Below are positions 8,703-19,096 of a stretch of 64,000 bases of DNA, in pieces; positions within the stretch are counted from its first letter, which is position 1, and every line of letters starts with the position of its first letter. Source of the DNA: JBHJHP01 sp042219855 (GTDB lineage: Bacteria > Bacteroidota > Bacteroidia > Bacteroidales > UBA5342); NCBI RefSeq assembly GCF_042219855.1, contig NZ_JBHJHP010000007.1, positions 62,001-126,000 of the forward strand. Reading direction: 5' to 3'. The notes beneath the pieces were generated by a model, which searched no databases, was not told where the DNA came from, and saw only the letters and a program-made list of their open reading frames with translations. Position numbers and translations under genes: made by a program.

Positions 8703-11700
8703 TTAATGCGAAGGATCATTAATTCGTATCCCGATAGCTATCGGGACATAATTTATACTAACCGGTCCCAGTAATCCTGCCTTTCCCAGCGGCTTACCCT
8801 CCAATCTGTATGGCGCTGTTGTCCATGTGATCCTTTGGTCCTCCTGCAACTGATGATCACCAATTAACCGGTTTGCCCAGGTATTGGTGACAGCTATCTG
8901 TAATTCATTATTCCCGGTCTTTAAGGCTCCGTCAATTCTGAGTCGGTAGGGTGCTGTCCAGACGATGCCACATGACTTACCATTCAGTGTCACCTCTGCA
9001 ATATTTGCAATTTCACCCAAATCAAGCCATAGCGGTTGATTCTCTTTTAATTCATCAGAAAATTTAAATGACGTGCTATACACAGCTGTACCGGAATAAT
9101 ATTTAATTTTCGTATCTGCATTTTTGCTCCAGTCAGTCAGTTTATTAAACCTTACCGCTTCTTCCGGCCCACCGAATTCGGGATCAAACTTCACATTCCA
9201 AGGACCAGTTATCCTTTGAACCGGTTTCGTTTCTAACCAGTTTTTACCTGCAGACTTTAAGGATTTGGGATCATTATCCTCAAAAATCACAAAAACAGAC
9301 TGGTAAGGTTCAAAGCGGTATTTCAATTCTGTTCTGGCATTATGCTGCTGCCAGGCAGGTAATCTGTATTGCGTATTTCTTACCGGATCGTACAACACAG
9401 GTTCCTTGGCGTCTACACGAAACGACAGGGTAATATTTCTTGCCTCATTCTGTTGGTTGGAAATAAAATAAATTTCTTTCCCTTTTTCAGTCCGATGATT
9501 CCAGGCGATATCGGTTTTTTCACCTTCGCCATCGAAACCCTGGACATCCTGTTGTATGTGTATCGGGTCAAAAGAATCAAGGATCCACGGTCCCTGAATA
9601 ACCTTCCCTTTTCCAATATTCCACATCATTTGCTTATGCCCTTTCCCGTCCTCAATGCTAACCTTATCTCCGTTAAAGAACTCAGCTATAGTTTTCTTCA
9701 ATTGCTGATCTGCATTTGATCCGGACTGCCATCCGGGCGTTTTATCCGGCTTATCCATCATAAGAACTGTGGCGCCATCCTTTACAAGGCTCAACAGTTT
9801 TTCTGCCACTTCAAGACTCATTTCTTTTCCTCCATCCGGCGCCATTTTCCGGTTTCCGGGAATGACCAGCACGCCATAGGATGCGCCACCCGGCAATACG
9901 ATTCTGCCATCTTCAACAGTTGTTAATCTTAACAGGGCATCTTTGTTGAACGAATCGTATGCATAGCCGTTTAACAGATCAATCCAGTTATCCGGGTCCG
10001 CCATGTTCGACTGCGTTCTTACGCCTTTCGGAATATCTCTTGTCGGGATACCTGCATTTTCAAGTCTTTTTCTTTCCAGTTCAATCTTATCCCTCCCAAA
10101 GATTCCGGGCAGTACATCCACCAGTCTGTCGGGTAAAATGGCCCTTCTCGGTATCTCTTCACCGGTGAATACTGCAATATCCACCACCGGATCACCTTTT
10201 TGCAATATCCGTTGACAATTGGTAAGGTATTCAAAGAAAGCCTTCCCGGGTTTCCACCAGGTCTGATCCCGCTGGAAAAAGTTTCCATTCATGCCAAGCG
10301 TCATTCCAGGTTTACGGTCCATCCAAGGATTCAACACAAACACATGTGGAACCATTCGATTGGCACCCAAAGCAAAATTTCGATCCACCACCGGTTTTAA
10401 TATGCCGGGATACTCATCCCAGTCCAGACGGATTTCGGTCAGGGCTTCGGCCTGTATAATTCTTTTACCATAAATGTGCGCTGCAGAAATCGCATCGAGC
10501 ATATCGTTTGGCTTATCGTGCGACGGACTGTTGTACCAGAATTCACCCATGGGCAAATCCACCTCTTTATAGTGCAACATGCCATCAGAGACGCCAACCG
10601 GGGCGATACACTCAGCACTGAACAAGGTCTTTTTTTTATGGGCTTCCTCAGCCAGTGTCCTGTAAAATACGTCGGTGAACAAATCGGATACGGTAGTCCG
10701 TATATCTTTTAAAACCTTTTCCGAAAACTCGGTGTCTTTCAGCGGAACACCAGCCATGACCGGCAGATATGGCATCAGGTCATAGCCTCTGCGTTTCTTA
10801 AATTCTTCGGGGAAGACATGCGACCAGTTCTGACTTCCGCACTCCCAGCTGTCGATATGAAACCGCTTTAATACATCACCTGCCAAACCAGGTCCGACCT
10901 GCCGAAAGGCTTCGCCGAACCACTGATCGAACTGAAAACGAATCACTTCCGGATCAAACTTATCACATTCCAGACCTTTACCTCCTCCACCAACATAATT
11001 TTCATGTCCTGTTGAGGTGTGTCCTATTCTAAGAATAATCCATTTCCCTTCCGGAATATCCCACTCCAATTCACCTTTATCACCTACCTGCTCTGATATA
11101 TTAATGAGTTGATCCTCCGGAACGCACATATCTGACGAAATCTCTTTATCTGTTGTTTCTTTTGCAATCCGCCAGATCATACCGGACTTGCCTTCGAACT
11201 GACTGATCTTCGGATCACCGGAAAGTTCAATGCCGTAGGTTCTTAAGCGCGGACTCCATTTGGCATCGTCAATATCTTCTGCTCCCGGTTCAGAACCCTC
11301 AGGATCAAACACAAAACGAAAATACTTTGCTGTTACCGGTGGAATGGACTGCGTGTTATCGGCATCCAGATCAAGCCAGCCGGAGCGTGGGGGAACAAGG
11401 CGTGTATGTTTAGTAAAATGCACACCATCATCACTGATTTCAATAATTAAACGGTTAGCCTGGTAATTATTCCAACCTGTTTTAAGCATCACAGAGCGAC
11501 AGGTAAACGGCTGTTTAAAGGCATACTGAATCCAGCATGGCTGGCGTGTTGAAAATTGTCTTGTATTATGTTTTTGCGCCAGGTATTGCAGGTTTTCATC
11601 CTTTAAACTCGTGGTCACTTTGGGATTCAGATCATAAGAGCTGATACCCGTTCCCGAATAAGCCGGATAAGCAAATGTGGCAATATCGTCGTAATACCCT

Positions 11701-12212
11701 TTGACGATTTCCGGTTGTGGCAGGTTCCCTTTAAACGTCTGTCCGCCGGTAACCAGAGTATCGGCCCACACCACTTTTTGCATAGACATTTCCGGTGTAA
11801 TCCATGGACCACCGGCACAGGTAAACCCATCGCAGGCGTTCATGCCGATTTGCAGGCCAAGCCGTTTGGCTTCTTCCATGGCATACTGAACCAGATCCCA
11901 CCATTCCGGTGTCATGGTTTCATAAGACGGATAATAAAATGATGAATCCAGCACCTCCTTAATTGGCATCAGCATGGCTCCAGCTATACCAACCTGATGC
12001 ATGGCTTCAAGGTCGGCTGTGATGGCTTCTCGCGAAACGGCACCGTGCATCCAGTACCAGAAGATCCATGGCTTAGCATTTGCCTCATCCGCTTCATTCA
12101 ATATGCGCTCTGATTTTTTTGATCCCTGATTCTCACATCCAACACACAACATTAAAGTCACTAAAATGATAACTGAAAACGTGAATGATATGTGCGTGTA
12201 TCTGATCTTCAT
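8703..12212 (-). CDS. GH106 alpha-L-rhamnosidase, lipoprotein
   Basis: The product is 1169 residues and begins with a lipoprotein signal (LMLCVGC, candidate lipidated Cys). The opening KPWIFWYWMHGAVSREAITADLEAMHQVGIAG is the hallmark of GH106. Acidic motifs of the family are visible as FHIDSWECGSQNW (Glu near 456), FSAECIAP (near 534) and QAEALTEIRLDW (near 589). A C-terminal beta-sandwich with LWLDLGEIANIAEVTLNGK and ITWTTAPYRL closes the protein. The enzyme removes terminal alpha-linked L-rhamnose at the cell surface or in the periplasm. The last residues (PIAIGIRINDPSH) are encoded across an 18-bp perfect palindrome and are not expected of the family. Confidence 0.93.
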   Translation of the reverse strand: MKIRYTHISFTFSVIILVTLMLCVGCENQGSKKSERILNEADEANAKPWIFWYWMHGAVSREAITADLEAMHQVGIAGAMLMPIKEVLDSSFYYPSYETMTPEWWDLVQYAMEEAKRLGLQIGMNACDGFTCAGGPWITPEMSMQKVVWADTLVTGGQTFKGNLPQPEIVKGYYDDIATFAYPAYSGTGISSYDLNPKVTTSLKDENLQYLAQKHNTRQFSTRQPCWIQYAFKQPFTCRSVMLKTGWNNYQANRLIIEISDDGVHFTKHTRLVPPRSGWLDLDADNTQSIPPVTAKYFRFVFDPEGSEPGAEDIDDAKWSPRLRTYGIELSGDPKISQFEGKSGMIWRIAKETTDKEISSDMCVPEDQLINISEQVGDKGELEWDIPEGKWIILRIGHTSTGHENYVGGGGKGLECDKFDPEVIRFQFDQWFGEAFRQVGPGLAGDVLKRFHIDSWECGSQNWSHVFPEEFKKRRGYDLMPYLPVMAGVPLKDTEFSEKVLKDIRTTVSDLFTDVFYRTLAEEAHKKKTLFSAECIAPVGVSDGMLHYKEVDLPMGEFWYNSPSHDKPNDMLDAISAAHIYGKRIIQAEALTEIRLDWDEYPGILKPVVDRNFALGANRMVPHVFVLNPWMDRKPGMTLGMNGNFFQRDQTWWKPGKAFFEYLTNCQRILQKGDPVVDIAVFTGEEIPRRAILPDRLVDVLPGIFGRDKIELERKRLENAGIPTRDIPKGVRTQSNMADPDNWIDLLNGYAYDSFNKDALLRLTTVEDGRIVLPGGASYGVLVIPGNRKMAPDGGKEMSLEVAEKLLSLVKDGATVLMMDKPDKTPGWQSGSNADQQLKKTIAEFFNGDKVSIEDGKGHKQMMWNIGKGKVIQGPWILDSFDPIHIQQDVQGFDGEGEKTDIAWNHRTEKGKEIYFISNQQNEARNITLSFRVDAKEPVLYDPVRNTQYRLPAWQQHNARTELKYRFEPYQSVFVIFEDNDPKSLKSAGKNWLETKPVQRITGPWNVKFDPEFGGPEEAVRFNKLTDWSKNADTKIKYYSGTAVYSTSFKFSDELKENQPLWLDLGEIANIAEVTLNGKSCGIVWTAPYRLRIDGALKTGNNELQIAVTNTWANRLIGDHQLQEDQRITWTTAPYRLEGKPLGKAGLLGPVSINYVPIAIGIRINDPSH
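8729..8746. repeat. 18-bp perfect palindrome in GH106 3' end
   Basis: TCCCGATAGCTATCGGGA is perfectly self-complementary and lies 24 bp inside the end of the GH106 reading frame. It could fold in RNA as a hairpin, but no T-run follows on the minus strand. No second copy was noticed in the window. It may be a small dispersed palindromic element that has extended the reading frame. Confidence 0.8.
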
Positions 12213-12224
12213 GGAATTGACTGC

Positions 12225-15200
12225 TTAAAATCTGATATTTCGGGCCGTTTTATCGGGATCACTTCTTAAATTTATTACCGGGAATAAATAATAGCTGTAT
12301 TTCCATATTTTAGCAGAAACCTGGTATTTTTTAATTGGTGCTGCTACCGGCGACCAGCTGTCGTTACCTCCAACGCCCATCTGAATGAGATCGATATTCA
12401 GTGTGATGAAACCGGCATCTTCCAGTTCGTTGGTATGCTTTGCTTCATTAATGTTTTCCTCTGTATAAGGCCATGCGCTCATGCTTAACAGGCTGTCTGC
12501 CACGACCAGAAGCCCGTCATTTTTACCGTCATTCAGATACATCCATCTTACATCCGTACGATTTCCATTCTCCTGCGGCATCACATAGGGTTCCATAAAT
12601 TCTTCTATCGGCATGTCATACACAGCAACAGGAGCACCCTGTCTGCGATCGATGTAGTTTTCCTGAGGCCCGCGGCCATACCATTCAATATCATCGTAAG
12701 TAAGATTGATCCCGCACTGCATTCCCACCTTAGGGATATTTGGCAGAGCCGTGTCCGCATTCAGAGTGAAATCAACTTTCACCACACCATCACCATTAAT
12801 ACTGTATATAACTTCAATATCTGCCTTGTTTTTAATGAAAGAATACACACTGGTAATCTTAATATTGGTTTTGTCCAGGGCATCCACAGACATATTTTCA
12901 AGCACAGGTTTGTTGACATACCAGACTTTAAGCTGCTGCTGTGGTTTCCAGCCGCGCTCATCATTATCTGTCAATGGGCGCGTAAAATGCGGCAGTAATG
13001 GTTGATATATTTGTTCTTCATTCTTTAGTTTATACGAACTTAAAGCACCCGTTTCATGGTCAAAGAGCATACCGAAACCATTTCCGGAAACTTCATAGCC
13101 ATCTACGGCTTCCTTAATTTTCAGTTCTTTGTCTGATCCTGTATTTGTTGCCGGTTTTGGCAGACCTGTCAGTTCAAACTGATTGGATGCCACTTCGAAA
13201 CCGGCATCAACCCAGGGCGTTGCTTCTGAAAGTGTAAAGTGGATATCGGCCAGGTATTCCATCCCTTTCTTAAACTTCGGATAGTCTTTTGAAATATCAA
13301 TGACTGTATCTCTGCCGGCTGCCAATGAAACATTATTTAATTCAATTGTTTTGATCACACGTCCGTCTTCCCTGAAATCAACCGTAATTGTATAATCTGC
13401 AAGCGTTTTTACACTTTGCCGGTTTTTAATTTGAACCAAACCTTTCTCAGCATCCAGCATCTTACATTCCACCGGCTGAAACACATGTTTGCATTCAAAA
13501 ATGGCTGGTTTTGGTCGTCCGTCTGAAGCTACAATTCCATTGATACAAAAATTATTGTCGTTCAACCTGGCACCAAAATCACCACCGTATGCAAAAAATT
13601 CATTCCCGTTTGAATCTTTCTTCAGTAAGCCCTGGTCTTTGAAATCCCAGATACAACCTCCAATCATACGCGGCAGGGTGCGAATCTGATCCCAGAATTC
13701 TGCCAGGTTACCGGTAGAATTACCCATGGAATGCGAATATTCACACCAAAAGATTGGCCGCTTGTCACCGTTATCCTGGTAAACAAGAAGCGGGCCTGTA
13801 TACAATGCAGGATACATCCTGCTGATGATATCCACATAGGGTTCATCCAGAGGTGTCTGAATGCGGTGAGAATGATCTTTGGGATAACCCGGATCACCAA
13901 AGGGAATATAACCTTCAGCGTGCTGATCCCCCATAGCCGGTTCATAATGCACAGGGCGCGTTATATCAAAATCGTGCACCCAACCTGCCATAGCAGCTGT
14001 ATTCGGACCACGTCCTGCCTCATTTCCAAGACTCCAGAAAATAACGGACGGGTGGTTTTTATCGCGTTCAACCATGCGCTGAACCCTTTGCATCATGGCA
14101 TTGGTCCACTCCGGATCGTTAGCGAGCTTGCCACCTATACCATGCGTTTCGTGGTTGGCTTCATCAATCACATAAATGCCGTATTCATCGCAAAGATCAT
14201 ATAAATAAGGATCGTTGGGATAATGTGAGGTACGAATGCAATTGAAGTTAAACTGTTTAATCTGCACGATGTCTCTTCTGATGTCTTCGCGTGAGAGTGC
14301 TTTCCCTTTAACGGGATCATGGTCGTGCCGGTTAACCCCATACAGGTAAGTCACCTTCCCATTGATGAGCAGTTTACTGTTATCCTTTGCAAACCGGATA
14401 TCGCGGAATCCAACCTTGCAACTTTTAGCCTCTGCCACGTTCCCATGACTATCTTTAAGCGTTAAAACCAGAGTATACAGGTTGGGCTCTTCGGCGCTCC
14501 ATTTCAACGGATTTTTTACGGTTGTTTCAAACACACCAAACTTTACATTATCAAGCCGTGGATAAGATTCGTTGATAATATCCGCTGCACTTTTACTGAG
14601 GGGTTCCTCAAAAACCGGGTTTTGAGCCGCATCAAATAACTGTGCTTCCACGGTATATCCCTTCACTGTATCACCAGTCAGATTATCCAGTCTGGGACGA
14701 ATACTCAAAACTGCCTCATTATAATCCTTGTCCAGTTTGGCCTGGTAGTGCAGGTCGGCTATGCGTAGTTTTGGTTCAGCCATGAGGAATACTTCCCTTT
14801 GTATACCACTTAAACGCCAGTGATCCTGATCCTCCAGATAAGAGGCATCGCTCCACCGGATGGCCTGCACGGAAACAGTATTTTCCCCATCTTTGAGATA
14901 GGCTGTCACATTAAATTCCGAAGGCAGACAGCCATCCTCGCCATATCCCAGGAATTCTCCGTTGACCCAAACTGTAAAAGCCGATTTCACACCTCCAAAA
15001 TGAAGCGTAATGTTCATGTCCTTCCATGCATCCGGCACGGTGAAGGTACGCTGATACGATCCAACACCATTGTAATCGCGCGGCACGTAAGGTGGATTTA
15101 TGGGACGGAACGGATAGATGGAACTTTTATAAATGGGTACATCATAGCCTTTCAGCTCCCAATTGGAGGGCACCTCTATCTTATCCCATCCATGTACCCG

Positions 15201-15536
15201 GCTTTTATAGAAATCTTTTGGTGCATCGGCTGGTTTGATCGCAAAATAAAAGTCCCATGTACCGTTCAGAGATTTAAAACGTCCGGATGATTCGCGGTCA
15301 TCTGCTATCGCAGCCTGAACAGTCGGATATGAATAAGCCGATGCCCTTGAACGGTCTCTGTTTATTTCGCAAACCTGTGGGTTTTCCCAGGGCACAGTAT
15401 TATAAACATGCGGAACCGGCGGTATACCGGCAGGATCACCGGCAATGGTCTGGCCTGTTACACCCCAAATGGGGAAAAGGCTTAAAATGACACCAGTCAG
15501 AATTCCATATAATGTATCTCGTTTTGTTTTTTTCAT
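12225..15536 (-). CDS. GH2 beta-galactosidase (LacZ-type)
   Basis: The product is 1103 residues with an N-terminal signal segment (LYGILTGVILSLFPIWGVTG). Its domain order is that of LacZ: sugar-binding beta-sandwich (about 90-230, NGTWDFYFAIKP and WEVPSNWE-type motifs), immunoglobulin-like domain, TIM barrel (about 375-660) and a C-terminal Bgal_small_N domain (about 800-1085). The acid/base Glu is in WSLGNEAGRGP near residue 504 and the nucleophile Glu in FWCEYSHSMGNS near residue 599. The enzyme hydrolyses terminal beta-galactosides, probably galactan side chains of rhamnogalacturonan I. It lies 9 bp after the other GH2 gene and 12 bp before the GH106 gene. Confidence 0.94.
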   Translation of the reverse strand: MKKTKRDTLYGILTGVILSLFPIWGVTGQTIAGDPAGIPPVPHVYNTVPWENPQVCEINRDRSRASAYSYPTVQAAIADDRESSGRFKSLNGTWDFYFAIKPADAPKDFYKSRVHGWDKIEVPSNWELKGYDVPIYKSSIYPFRPINPPYVPRDYNGVGSYQRTFTVPDAWKDMNITLHFGGVKSAFTVWVNGEFLGYGEDGCLPSEFNVTAYLKDGENTVSVQAIRWSDASYLEDQDHWRLSGIQREVFLMAEPKLRIADLHYQAKLDKDYNEAVLSIRPRLDNLTGDTVKGYTVEAQLFDAAQNPVFEEPLSKSAADIINESYPRLDNVKFGVFETTVKNPLKWSAEEPNLYTLVLTLKDSHGNVAEAKSCKVGFRDIRFAKDNSKLLINGKVTYLYGVNRHDHDPVKGKALSREDIRRDIVQIKQFNFNCIRTSHYPNDPYLYDLCDEYGIYVIDEANHETHGIGGKLANDPEWTNAMMQRVQRMVERDKNHPSVIFWSLGNEAGRGPNTAAMAGWVHDFDITRPVHYEPAMGDQHAEGYIPFGDPGYPKDHSHRIQTPLDEPYVDIISRMYPALYTGPLLVYQDNGDKRPIFWCEYSHSMGNSTGNLAEFWDQIRTLPRMIGGCIWDFKDQGLLKKDSNGNEFFAYGGDFGARLNDNNFCINGIVASDGRPKPAIFECKHVFQPVECKMLDAEKGLVQIKNRQSVKTLADYTITVDFREDGRVIKTIELNNVSLAAGRDTVIDISKDYPKFKKGMEYLADIHFTLSEATPWVDAGFEVASNQFELTGLPKPATNTGSDKELKIKEAVDGYEVSGNGFGMLFDHETGALSSYKLKNEEQIYQPLLPHFTRPLTDNDERGWKPQQQLKVWYVNKPVLENMSVDALDKTNIKITSVYSFIKNKADIEVIYSINGDGVVKVDFTLNADTALPNIPKVGMQCGINLTYDDIEWYGRGPQENYIDRRQGAPVAVYDMPIEEFMEPYVMPQENGNRTDVRWMYLNDGKNDGLLVVADSLLSMSAWPYTEENINEAKHTNELEDAGFITLNIDLIQMGVGGNDSWSPVAAPIKKYQVSAKIWKYSYYLFPVINLRSDPDKTARNIRF

Positions 15537-15545
15537 AGCATCTTC

Positions 15546-17954
15546 TTATTCGGTTGTGATCACCAGCGAATCCGCTTCAAGTTGATCCGATGTGGCAGTA
15601 ACATTGATTTCTCCTGCTGTTTTTATCGCCTGAACGATGAGCAGACACATGCCATTATAGGCTTTGCGATGGTCTGCCCTGAATGGTTCAAGGCTGGCCT
15701 GGTAACCATTGTCCACACCTGCGATAAATCCGGTTCCGGCAACTTCGAAGTTAATCAAATTATTGGCATGTGGCACAAGGTTTCCATCCCGATCCAATAC
15801 TCTGACGGTGACAAAAGAAAGATCCTTTCCGTCAGCATAAATTTTACTGCGATCTGCTGATAGTTCAATTTTATATGGTTCCCCAGCTGTACTTATTTCC
15901 TTTTCCAAAACCACTTCCCCGTTTTTACGTGATACAGCTTTTATAGTACCGGATTCAAAAGGAATGCGCCACATCACGTGAAACTGGTCATCAGACTTAT
16001 GTTTAACACCCTGTGATTCGCCGTTCAAAAACAGTTCTACTTCATCGGCATTATTGTAATAAACCCATACATCCACCAATTGTCCGGATTTCCAGTTCCA
16101 GTGGGGAAACAGATGTAACATGGTTTCATCCGACCATTCGCTTTGGTACATGTAGTAGGGATCTTTGGGGAAACCACATAAATCGATGATTCCAAGATAC
16201 GAACTTCTGGCCGGATATGGATAAGGAATTGGTTCACCCAGGTAATCAAACCCTGACCAGACAAACATGCCGGGAATAAACGTATTATTTTTCACCACAG
16301 CCCAGGTAGCTTCATGCGTTGATCCCCAGTAGGCAATGGCATTATCATACGAAGATGCCGTAAAATCAGCATTTCCGTCGAAAGGTTTATTGTAAGCCGG
16401 TGGCCAGATGCGTACGCTGTCAGAAGGCAGGTCATAATGACCCCGGGTTGCCAGCGCCGAGTTATTTTCTGATGGCAGCAGGCATTCACCGGGATAACGA
16501 TCCGGAAACTTCAGGTATTCCTTATGTTTATAGTTAAACGAAAGCAAGTCCAGTGCTCCGGATTTATAAATGTTGTTCTTCTCGGGATCAGTCTCCGTCA
16601 ATGCGCTGGTAACATAACGTGTAGTATCCAGCTCCTTAACAATTTCCACCAGTTCCCTGGCTATCGTGATCCCGCCGGAATCAAACTGTTCCGGTATTTC
16701 ATTACCAATGCTCCATGCAATAATGGACGGATGGTTTCTGTCCCGCAGTACCATATCCTGAAGGTCGCGTTTATGCCACTCATCCCAATACAGATGATAC
16801 CCTCTTTTTACCTTGGTGCGTTTCCATTCATCAAAGGCTTCATCTATGACCAGAAATCCCATCTGATCGCACAAATCCAGCAATTCAGGCGCCGGTGGAT
16901 TATGTGCCATACGGATAGCATTGCATCCCATGGCTTTCAGAATTTCCAGTTGTCGTTCGGCAGCTCTTTCATTAAATGCAGCACCCAAAGCACCCAGATC
17001 ATGATGCTGGTTCACCCCGTGAATCTTCAAAACTTTTCCGTTTAGAAAAAAACCTTCAAGCGGTGTAAATTTAAAATTACGGATACCAAATGGCGTTTCA
17101 ACCCTATCATACAATTTATTTCCCTTATAAATTTCAGTAACCACACGATACAAGACGGGATTTTCGGGGGACCACAAATCGGGATCATCAATATTAAATT
17201 CCTGAAATATTTGTTTCTCTTCCTCAATTGAACTCCCAGACTTTTGCTCTGCCACTTTTAATCCATCGGCATTATAAATCACCGATTTGATTTTCACTTT
17301 ATGCTTTGAACCCGTCAGATTTATCAGGTCAATTTGATACCGAACCTTGGCATGATTTGCAGTCACGGTCGGGGTGCTTACAAATGTTCCCCAGTGCGCA
17401 ATATGCATATTATTCTCAGGAACCAGCCACACATTCCGGTAGATCCCCGAACCGGTGTACCAGCGAGAAGCCGGCTGATCAGAGTTGTCCACTTTAACAG
17501 CTATCACATTCACTGAATCGTTCCGATGCAGATATGGTGTGAGTTCGTACCGGAATGAGCTGTATCCATAGGGTCTCTTGCCAAGGTAATGTCCATTGAT
17601 CCAGACCTCGCTGTTGCTCATTACACCATCGAAGTCTATATAATAGCGATCAGAACCAGGTTCATCCAAAACAAACGTTTTTCGATACCAAGCGATGCCT
17701 GTCGGCAATGCCCCCCCTTCAGGTCCGGCAGGATTATCGATACTGAAATTTCCTTCAATGCTCCAGTCGTGAGGAAGGTTTAATATTCGCCAATTACTGT
17801 CATCAAATCCCGGATAAGCAGCCAGTGTATCATCCCCCGAAAAGAATCTCCAGTCCTTATTAAAGGGCATTCGTTCAGGGATGTTGATTGTTTTGCAGGA
17901 AATACACAAAACTACCGAAAGAACGACGACAATATATTTCAAGGCTGTCTGCAT
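15546..17954 (-). CDS. GH2 beta-glycosidase, DUF4982-type, lipoprotein
   Basis: The product is 802 residues with a lipoprotein signal (VVLCISC). Domains in order are a GH2 sugar-binding sandwich (about 25-180, LPHDWSIEGNF), immunoglobulin-like domain, TIM barrel (about 290-590), a DUF4982-type domain, and a C-terminal immunoglobulin-like domain. The acid/base Glu is in WSIGNEIPEQ near residue 418. The nucleophile is probably the Glu of WGSTHEATW near 547, upstream of MFVWSGFDYLGEP. Family members are beta-galactosidases, glucuronidases or related exo-enzymes, and the sequence does not decide which. It sits 9 bp from both neighbours, in tight operon order. Confidence 0.9.
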   Translation of the reverse strand: MQTALKYIVVVLSVVLCISCKTINIPERMPFNKDWRFFSGDDTLAAYPGFDDSNWRILNLPHDWSIEGNFSIDNPAGPEGGALPTGIAWYRKTFVLDEPGSDRYYIDFDGVMSNSEVWINGHYLGKRPYGYSSFRYELTPYLHRNDSVNVIAVKVDNSDQPASRWYTGSGIYRNVWLVPENNMHIAHWGTFVSTPTVTANHAKVRYQIDLINLTGSKHKVKIKSVIYNADGLKVAEQKSGSSIEEEKQIFQEFNIDDPDLWSPENPVLYRVVTEIYKGNKLYDRVETPFGIRNFKFTPLEGFFLNGKVLKIHGVNQHHDLGALGAAFNERAAERQLEILKAMGCNAIRMAHNPPAPELLDLCDQMGFLVIDEAFDEWKRTKVKRGYHLYWDEWHKRDLQDMVLRDRNHPSIIAWSIGNEIPEQFDSGGITIARELVEIVKELDTTRYVTSALTETDPEKNNIYKSGALDLLSFNYKHKEYLKFPDRYPGECLLPSENNSALATRGHYDLPSDSVRIWPPAYNKPFDGNADFTASSYDNAIAYWGSTHEATWAVVKNNTFIPGMFVWSGFDYLGEPIPYPYPARSSYLGIIDLCGFPKDPYYMYQSEWSDETMLHLFPHWNWKSGQLVDVWVYYNNADEVELFLNGESQGVKHKSDDQFHVMWRIPFESGTIKAVSRKNGEVVLEKEISTAGEPYKIELSADRSKIYADGKDLSFVTVRVLDRDGNLVPHANNLINFEVAGTGFIAGVDNGYQASLEPFRADHRKAYNGMCLLIVQAIKTAGEINVTATSDQLEADSLVITTE

Positions 17955-17963
17955 ATAAAACGG

Positions 17964-19094
17964 TTATTTTATTTTTGATTCTTCCTTCGACTTAAACTGA
18001 AGATTACTTTTACCAATATCTTTTGAAGTAGCAAGTGCTATGCCGCGGTTGCCAAGTTTATCCACCGCATTATAAAAGTGATAAACAATGCCATCGTGCT
18101 TTATTACATACGCTTTATGGGCAAAGAGATTATCATAATTTTCAGAGGGCTCAATCAGGTGTGGTCCGTTCCAGTCTGTCCAGTTTACCAGGTCGTATGA
18201 GCAGGCAAAGCTATTGTATACCACTGTTTGCCCTTCAGGCCAGTAAGCTCTGAAATAAAACATTACATAAATATCATCGATTTTCTGAAATACGGCATCG
18301 CCGGTGATGCCTTTATGATGGTTCATCATGGGTTGTGTACCAAACCGTTTCCAGTTAATCATATCATCGGATACAGCCATGCTGATGCGTTCTGCTCCAC
18401 GGCCCGGATTAACACTGTCACCTCTTGCATTATAATACATGAGAAACTGATGGCCGGTCAGCTTTTGCTTATCTTCAATCACAAAACTTTTGTACATGGT
18501 ACTGTTATCGTACCATCGCGCATCTTTATCGTTTGGCATAAGGACCGGTTTCCCCAGGGTCTGCCAGATATGCGGAATTGCAGGGTCCTTTTCAGTATAC
18601 GCCATGCTGATGGAGAGCAAGCCGCTTTCATAACCTTCTGAGTCACCACCAAAGTAGCTCATCCAGTATTTTCCGTCATATTTTTGAATGGCATAATCGC
18701 CACCCCACTCATAATCAATCAGCGACGGATAGCCTGCTTTCTGGTTGTAATCCCAGTCTGTTGAATCTGAGAACTCAAGAATTTTTCCTTTACGATCCCA
18801 GTGAATGAGGTCGTCACCGGTTGCCAGATGCGTTTCATAACCACGGCCGTCAAACACAATATACGTCATCACCCATTTTCCATCATGTCTGAAAATGGTA
18901 GGGCAGTCCATTTTATATTTATTGCTGTCCGGTACCAGGATCAAACCATATTTATAGGGAGTTTTAACGATTTCATATATTTTCTGCATTTTGGCAGGAG
19001 TCACAATCCTGGGTAAATCCGCTTTTTTTTCAGGTACCTTACAAGCTGCAAAAGCAATTATTACAAATACATACAAAACTGCTATTCTCTTCAT
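17964..19094 (-). CDS. GH43/GH32-like five-bladed propeller glycosidase, lipoprotein
   Basis: The product is 376 residues with a lipoprotein signal (IIAFAAC). Repeated Gly-Lys-Trp/Tyr-Trp and Asp-Leu/Met-xx-Trp motifs recur along the chain (DGKWVMTYIVFDGRGYETHL, DDLIHWDRKGK, DGKYWMSYFGG, DDMINWKRFG, YDLVNWTDW), a five-bladed propeller signature of the GH43/GH32/GH130 type. An early Asp in KMDCPTIFRHDG is a candidate catalytic residue. The stop and start codons of the preceding GH78 gene and this gene are 2 bp apart, implying translational coupling. It probably removes a side-chain sugar such as arabinose or galactose, but I cannot assign a subfamily or substrate. Confidence 0.7.
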   Translation of the reverse strand: MKRIAVLYVFVIIAFAACKVPEKKADLPRIVTPAKMQKIYEIVKTPYKYGLILVPDSNKYKMDCPTIFRHDGKWVMTYIVFDGRGYETHLATGDDLIHWDRKGKILEFSDSTDWDYNQKAGYPSLIDYEWGGDYAIQKYDGKYWMSYFGGDSEGYESGLLSISMAYTEKDPAIPHIWQTLGKPVLMPNDKDARWYDNSTMYKSFVIEDKQKLTGHQFLMYYNARGDSVNPGRGAERISMAVSDDMINWKRFGTQPMMNHHKGITGDAVFQKIDDIYVMFYFRAYWPEGQTVVYNSFACSYDLVNWTDWNGPHLIEPSENYDNLFAHKAYVIKHDGIVYHFYNAVDKLGNRGIALATSKDIGKSNLQFKSKEESKIK

Positions 19095-19096
19095 AC

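Noticed and set aside
13731..15290. Two plus-strand open frames of about 157 codons opposite the LacZ-type GH2 gene
   Set aside because: Shadows of the GH2 coding region without domain resemblance or ribosome-binding site.
16524..17045. Open frame of 173 codons on the plus strand opposite the second GH2 gene
   Set aside because: It lies fully antisense to a well-supported GH2 barrel and has no recognisable motifs; long antisense frames are expected in this coding bias.
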